Source: Pseudoselenomonas ruminantium
Lineage (GTDB): Bacteria; Bacillota; Negativicutes; Selenomonadales; Selenomonadaceae
Direction of reading: 5' to 3'
Assembly (NCBI RefSeq): GCF_900104055.1
Contig: NZ_FNJQ01000009.1
Coordinates: 1-64,000 of the forward strand
Length of the DNA stretch: 64,000 bases
Numbering within the stretch: position 1 is the first letter of the stretch; every line of letters starts with the position of its first letter. A program made the position numbers and the translations under genes. The notes under the pieces are model-generated. The model was not told the DNA's origin. It made no database searches and was given only the letters and a program-made list of their open reading frames with translations. This document shows positions 60,094-64,000 of this stretch, one piece after another.

Positions 60094-60954
60094 ATGAAAA
60101 GAATCATAAAAGCAATGCTCTGCACATTGCTGGCGTTTGCCTGTTTTATGCCGCAGGTTATGGCGGCACCTGTGCCGGTGAAGGTACGGGGAACGGCTGC
60201 GGCAGGTGACACTGCCCATGCACAGCAGGATGCACAGAAGAAAGCCGTATACCGCGTGCTTTCTACGCTGCTGGATAACAGCGATAAGGATAATGAGGTG
60301 GTCAACAAGATCATGTCCCATTATCAGGAATATACTGGCAAGGTAGCCGTGAATAAGAAAGTCACGGAGGCCAACAAACTTTATTTGAATGCTACCGTGA
60401 TGGTGGATGCAGACAAACTGCGAGATGCCGTCCATGATGGCGTGGCCAAGGAACAGAAGGCCCATCGTGATGATGTGAGTGCCTTCCTGATCCGCGTAGT
60501 GGATGAAAACGGCAAGGTTGTTCCGGAAGACAATATCATGGTGCAGAAGGTCTATGATACAACCTTCAAGAACCGCGGCTTCAGTACGGATACTGCCGAT
60601 GATTTCAATACCTGGGTATTAGGGCATAATGAACCGTATGCGGATTTTGTTCAGCAGACGGCGGCAAAGGCGCAGTCCGATTATATGTCCGTGACCATGG
60701 CGGTGATTGGTGAAGTGCGAATCATCAAATGTCAGGAAACGGCAGAGGCGTTCAATGTAGAGGCCAAAGTACAGTTGAAGGCACTGGATATGTGCAAGGA
60801 GGGCAAGGTTGTGGCAAACTTCGCCGAGGATTGTACGCTGGCAGTGGTAAAGGATGCAGGCCGTAAGCAGGCCATCAATCAGTTGCTCTATAAGGCGGCT
60901 ATGAATTCTTCCGGTTATCTGGCAGAACAGACGTTGGCTTATTGGCATAAATAA
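60094..60954 (+). CDS. Exported FlgT/LPP20-like protein, operon gene 4
   Basis: A 286-aa protein with a signal peptide (about 1-24, ending QVMAAP). Residues about 28-110 repeat the gene 3 pattern (VRGTAAAGDTAHAQQDAQKK helix, then NKKVTEANKLYLNATVMVDA), so it looks like a shortened paralogue. A C-terminal alpha/beta region ends in SSGYLAEQTLAYWHK. ATG at 60094 has GAGGG 7 bases upstream; the TTG at 60076 overlaps the previous gene. Confidence 0.7.
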   Translation: MKRIIKAMLCTLLAFACFMPQVMAAPVPVKVRGTAAAGDTAHAQQDAQKKAVYRVLSTLLDNSDKDNEVVNKIMSHYQEYTGKVAVNKKVTEANKLYLNATVMVDADKLRDAVHDGVAKEQKAHRDDVSAFLIRVVDENGKVVPEDNIMVQKVYDTTFKNRGFSTDTADDFNTWVLGHNEPYADFVQQTAAKAQSDYMSVTMAVIGEVRIIKCQETAEAFNVEAKVQLKALDMCKEGKVVANFAEDCTLAVVKDAGRKQAINQLLYKAAMNSSGYLAEQTLAYWHK

Positions 60955-60977
60955 CATATACATAAGGAGATGTAAAG

Positions 60978-61913
60978 ATGAATCGTATTTGCAAAGCAAT
61001 GCTGTGTCTGGCAGGAAGCATGATGTTCCTGGCCGCCAGCGCAACCTCGACTTTTGCCATGGGCAATGGTACGGGTGAGATCGACTATGAAGGTGGCGTG
61101 GTCCGTGCACAGGGCATGGGCATTGCCCCGGCTAAGGCAGTGAACATGGCGCAGGCCCGCATCATGGCCCGCCGTGCAGCTGTAGTAGATGGCTGGCGTC
61201 AGCTGGCTGAAACGGTCAAGGGCGTGGACATCGACTCTGAAACCACGCTGGAAATGAACATGGTACAGAGCGATGTGGTCCGCTCCAAGATGTCCGCTTC
61301 CATCAAGGGCGCTCGTGTCGTGGAAGAACATATGGAAGCAGATGGCGCTTATGTGGTGACCATGGAAGTGCCGATGTTCGGTGTTTCCGGTTCCGTTGCT
61401 GCCGCTGCTATGCCGAAACCGGAAGTGAAGGAATCCTTCCCGCAGCCGGTGGCTGATGTAGCTCCCGCTGCTCCTGTTACCCAGACCGTGCATGTGGATG
61501 TAACGGTCAACACGCAGACGCCTGCTCCGGCAGCCCCGGTCAAAGGTTCTTCTGCTGCCGCTGCTCCGTCCGGCAAAGCTATCGGCGGTTTCACCGGCCT
61601 GATCGTGGACTGCCGTGGTATGGGCCTCAAACCGGTCATGAGCCCGGTCATCAAGAATGCCAACGGCCAGCCCATCTATGGTTACAAGAACCTGGACTAT
61701 GATGGGGTTATCGCCAACGGCATGGCTGGTTACACCAGCGATATGAGCCGTGGTGTTGCCCGTGCTGGTTCCCATCCGCTGGTCGTGAAGGCCGTGAGCC
61801 TCGACAACCACAATGGCAACCCGGTGCTGTCTGTAGCCGATGCCAACCGCGTACTGATTGAAAACGGTGCAACGGGCTTCCTGGATAAGACCAATGTGGT
61901 ATTTGTACGTTAA
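60978..61913 (+). CDS. Exported LPP20/FlgT family protein, operon gene 5
   Basis: A 311-aa protein with signal peptide (about 1-28, ending STFAM). Residues about 35-135 are the clearest LPP20-type domain: AQARIMARRAAVVDGWRQLA, GVDIDSETTLEMNMVQSDVV, and DGAYVVTMEVPMFG. A Pro/Ala linker (about 140-195) leads to a C-terminal domain FTGLIVDCRGMGLKPVMSP... with NPVLSVADANRVL, a beta-rich fold often attached to LPP20 domains. It is not a lipoprotein here (no lipobox). AAGGAG precedes the ATG. Confidence 0.75.
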   Translation: MNRICKAMLCLAGSMMFLAASATSTFAMGNGTGEIDYEGGVVRAQGMGIAPAKAVNMAQARIMARRAAVVDGWRQLAETVKGVDIDSETTLEMNMVQSDVVRSKMSASIKGARVVEEHMEADGAYVVTMEVPMFGVSGSVAAAAMPKPEVKESFPQPVADVAPAAPVTQTVHVDVTVNTQTPAPAAPVKGSSAAAAPSGKAIGGFTGLIVDCRGMGLKPVMSPVIKNANGQPIYGYKNLDYDGVIANGMAGYTSDMSRGVARAGSHPLVVKAVSLDNHNGNPVLSVADANRVLIENGATGFLDKTNVVFVR

Positions 61914-61939
61914 TTATACGTATTTCTAATAATAAATAA

Positions 61940-61968
61940 TTATAAATTAGCGGGGATTGTGCTATAAT
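61940..61968 (+). promoter_or_regulatory. Promoter of hydG
   Basis: TTATAA (61940-61945), 17-base spacer, TATAAT (61963-61968) with TGC directly upstream (extended -10). Confidence 0.7.
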
Positions 61969-62005
61969 CGTAGTGGAGAGCTATTCTGAAAGGAAGATGA
62001 CCACT

Positions 62006-63454
62006 ATGTATGAGTACAATCCCCGTTCTTTGCGTGCAGAAGAGTTTATCAACGATGCGGAAATCCAGGAGACACTGGCTTACGCAGAGGCTAACAAAGA
62101 AAACTATGAACTGATCGATGAGATTCTCGAAAAAGCCCGGCCGGTGAAACAGGGCAGCGGTTATGTGTGCCGCGGGCTCAGTCACCGGGAAGCATCGGTG
62201 CTGCTGGCTTGCGAGAACCCGGACAAGATTGCGCGGATGTTTGCGATTGCTGAGGAAATCAAGCAGGCGTTCTATGGCAACCGCATCGTGCTGTTTGCAC
62301 CGCTTTACCTGTCCAACTACTGTGTCAATGGCTGCGTCTACTGTCCTTATCATGGGCAGAACAAGCATATCCCGCGCAAGAAGCTCACGCAGGAGGAAGT
62401 GAAGGCCGAGGTTATCGCCCTGCAGGATATGGGGCACAAGCGGTTGGCGATTGAGGCCGGGGAGGATCCCGTCAACAATCCCATCGAGTATATTCTGGAT
62501 TGTATTCATACCATCTACAGCATCAAGCATAAGAACGGCGCCATCCGCCGCGTCAATGTCAATATCGCTGCGACTACGGTGGAGAACTACCGCAAGCTCA
62601 AGGAAGCGGGCATTGGCACCTATATCCTCTTTCAGGAAACCTATAATAAAGAAAGCTACGGCCGCCTGCATCCCACGGGGCCGAAGCATGATTACGCCTA
62701 TCATACCGAGGCCATGGACCGGGCAATGGAGGGCGGCATAGACGATGTGGGCATTGGCGTGCTCTTTGGCCTTGATGGTTATAAATACGAGTTTGCCGGC
62801 CTGCTGATGCACGCCGAACACCTCGAAGCTGTGCATGGCGTTGGCCCGCATACGATTTCCGTGCCGCGCGTGAAAAAAGCCGATGATATCGATCCGGAGG
62901 CTTTTGATAATTCCATCAGCGATGAGATTTTCACGAAGATTGCGGCCTGCATCCGTCTGGCCGTGCCCTATACCGGCATGATCATCTCCACGCGGGAGTC
63001 GGAACAGGTGCGCGAAAAGATGCTGCAGGTGGGCATCAGCCAGGTCAGCGGCGCCAGCCGTACCAGCGTGGGCGGCTATACGGAAGCAGAGCGTCCTACT
63101 GATACGGAACAGTTCAATGTATCCGACCAGAGAACGCTCGATGAAGTCATCAAATGGCTGATGGAAACGGGCCATATCCCGTCCTTCTGCACGGCCTGCT
63201 ATCGCGAAGGCCGCACGGGCGACCGGTTCATGAGCCTTTGCAAGAGTGGCCAGATTGTCAACTGCTGCACGCCTAATGCGCTGATGACGCTTACGGAATA
63301 CCTCACGGACTATGCCAGCGAGGAAACGAAAAAACTTGGCTACAAACTGATTGACGAAGAATTGAAGAAAATCCCGAAGGAAAAAGTAAGAGAGATTGCT
63401 GCCGAACATATCGAGGCCATCAAAAATTCCGATAAGCGGGATTTCCGATTTTAA
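62006..63454 (+). CDS. hydG: [FeFe] hydrogenase H-cluster radical SAM maturase HydG
   Basis: Radical SAM tyrosine lyase that makes the CO and CN ligands of the H-cluster. The 482-aa protein has the cluster motif CVNGCVYC (about 104-111, CX3CX2C), a TIM barrel (AIEAGEDP, ILFQETYNKESY) and the HydG C-terminal motif CTACYREGRTGDRFM...CCTPNA, which binds the auxiliary cluster. ATG at 62006 is preferred: GGAAG lies 9 bases upstream; ATG at 61997 touches that site. hydE and hydF are not in the window. It implies an H2-metabolising anaerobe. Confidence 0.95.
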   Translation: MYEYNPRSLRAEEFINDAEIQETLAYAEANKENYELIDEILEKARPVKQGSGYVCRGLSHREASVLLACENPDKIARMFAIAEEIKQAFYGNRIVLFAPLYLSNYCVNGCVYCPYHGQNKHIPRKKLTQEEVKAEVIALQDMGHKRLAIEAGEDPVNNPIEYILDCIHTIYSIKHKNGAIRRVNVNIAATTVENYRKLKEAGIGTYILFQETYNKESYGRLHPTGPKHDYAYHTEAMDRAMEGGIDDVGIGVLFGLDGYKYEFAGLLMHAEHLEAVHGVGPHTISVPRVKKADDIDPEAFDNSISDEIFTKIAACIRLAVPYTGMIISTRESEQVREKMLQVGISQVSGASRTSVGGYTEAERPTDTEQFNVSDQRTLDEVIKWLMETGHIPSFCTACYREGRTGDRFMSLCKSGQIVNCCTPNALMTLTEYLTDYASEETKKLGYKLIDEELKKIPKEKVREIAAEHIEAIKNSDKRDFRF

Positions 63455-63455
63455 G

Positions 63456-63490
63456 AAAGGGGGGGCTGTAAATACACAGCCCCTCTTTTT
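63456..63490 (+). terminator. Terminator of hydG
   Basis: GGGGGCTGT-AAATAC-ACAGCCCC followed by TCTTTTT, starting two bases after the stop codon. Confidence 0.9.
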
Positions 63491-63547
63491 GTAAATTGCA
63501 GTTTGTTGGTGCTTGCTTGAACGTTATTGGTTACAGAGCAGTGTGGC

Positions 63548-63738
63548 GGAGGTGGGGATACTTTTTCGCCGCCTCCACTAAATGACCCGCCAGCAGGATT
63601 ACCTGCCTTTTTAGCTACCTGCGCCGGGCAGGCCGGCGGCGCGTATGTTCAGCTCAGTTTCCAGCAACGTTTGTTTGCGGGCCAGCCTTCACTTCGTTCA
63701 GGCAGTCGTTCCGTCGGCGAATAAGCATCCCCGCCTCC
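63548..63738. repeat. Family A palindromic element, copy 3 (191 bp)
   Basis: GGAGGTGGGGATACTTTTTC (from 63548) is an imperfect inverted repeat of the right end (63715-63738). CTCCACTAAATG follows the left end as in copy 2 (TTCCACTAAATG). The central stem is GCGCCG...CGGCGC as in copy 2, with a longer loop. The stretch 63491-63547 before it and 63739-63855 after it hold no gene. Confidence 0.75.
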
Positions 63739-63855
63739 ACCCAAAGCTTCGTTTGTGCCTGCAGATATGTTCCGGCTGGAAGCCGCAATTACATCGATGT
63801 TCTTGTTACGGGAGCAACGATTCGTGCTAATTGTCAATTCCGTTTCTTGGGTTCA

Positions 63856-64000
63856 CGGGGGAGTGCTTTTGCTGTGGGAGCGACAGTCTGAGCGCCAGCG
63901 AAGACCGGCCCGACGCAGGTAGTAACTAGAAAGCACGCTGAAAGACGCGCCGTTGGCCTGCCCGGCGCATCCAGCTAAATAACTCTAAACTGCCAGGGAG
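63856..64000 (-). repeat. Family A element, copy 4, inverted and cut by the window edge
   Basis: Read on the minus strand, TTTAGCTGGATGCGCCGGGC...GGCGCGTCTTTCAGCG aligns with TTTAGCTACCTGCGCCGGGC...GGCGCGTATGTTCAGC of copy 3, and the end GCAAAAGCACTCCCCCG corresponds to the right terminus of the family. Its left end lies beyond 64000. Copies 3 and 4 are thus oppositely oriented neighbours. Confidence 0.65.

Noticed and set aside
63739-63855. Possible gene between family A copies 3 and 4
   Set aside because: No frame with a ribosome site or recognisable product is present; the stretch looks like unassigned intergenic DNA.

Overview
The window looks like a chromosomal segment from an anaerobic diderm Firmicute of the class Negativicutes, most likely Selenomonadaceae; this is an inference from gene content, not a database match. 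Three things point there. Gene order is Firmicute-like (SRP RNA-dnaX, ybaB-recR-bofA, and an mraZ-rsmH-ftsL-mur cluster). The cells appear to have an outer membrane, shown by a ScrY-like coiled-coil porin ending in a C-terminal Phe and several periplasmic FlgT/LPP20-like proteins. The metabolism looks anaerobic and saccharolytic, with HydG, glycogen storage and cellobiose PTS genes. MurE carries the DNPR motif of meso-diaminopimelate ligases.

Layout: 1-120 is the 5S end of an rRNA operon. 0.2-13.9 kb is a housekeeping mix: a Cof-type HAD hydrolase, an AraD-like epimerase, a zinc-ribbon protein, a DUF2325 protein, a DUF1232 protein, topoisomerase III, a DUF4127 protein, a DEAD-box-type helicase, a CNNM/CBS membrane protein, and a sugar-binding lipoprotein paired with a chemoreceptor. 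14.0-27.0 kb is the division and wall cluster mraZ-rsmH-ftsL-murE-murF-mraY-murD-murG-murC-ddl-ftsQ-ftsZ, with no ftsI, ftsW, murB or ftsA. tRNA-Tyr and tRNA-Met follow, then a Tat-type amidase. 28.7-40.9 kb is a complete glycogen locus: glgC, glgD, glgP, glgB (with a histone-H1-like tail), glgA and a GH13-GH77 fusion. guaA, the SRP RNA and dnaX come next.

From 44.8 to 53.6 kb a beta-glucan locus lies between dnaX and ybaB, which are neighbours in many Firmicutes: an RpiR-type regulator, PTS IIC, a porin, IIB, IIA, a GH1 phospho-beta-glucosidase, a GH16 lichenase and a GH9 endoglucanase. Together these could cut mixed-linkage glucan or cellulose outside the cell, pass oligomers through a dedicated porin, import and phosphorylate them, and hydrolyse them in the cytoplasm. 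A zinc-ribbon/coiled-coil membrane protein follows on the minus strand, then ybaB-recR-bofA, an operon of five exported proteins (three with FlgT/LPP20-like domains), and hydG.

Intergenic space is rich in structure. There are four copies of a palindromic element of 170-190 bp whose ends and central stem covary between copies, three copies of a 70-82 bp palindrome, a run of four hairpins, a recurring GCCTTCC hairpin, and three candidate small RNAs, one with a Fur-box-like promoter. Many genes start with TTG or GTG; start choices below rest on Shine-Dalgarno spacing and family alignment. No CRISPR array, prophage, insertion sequence or integrase was seen.
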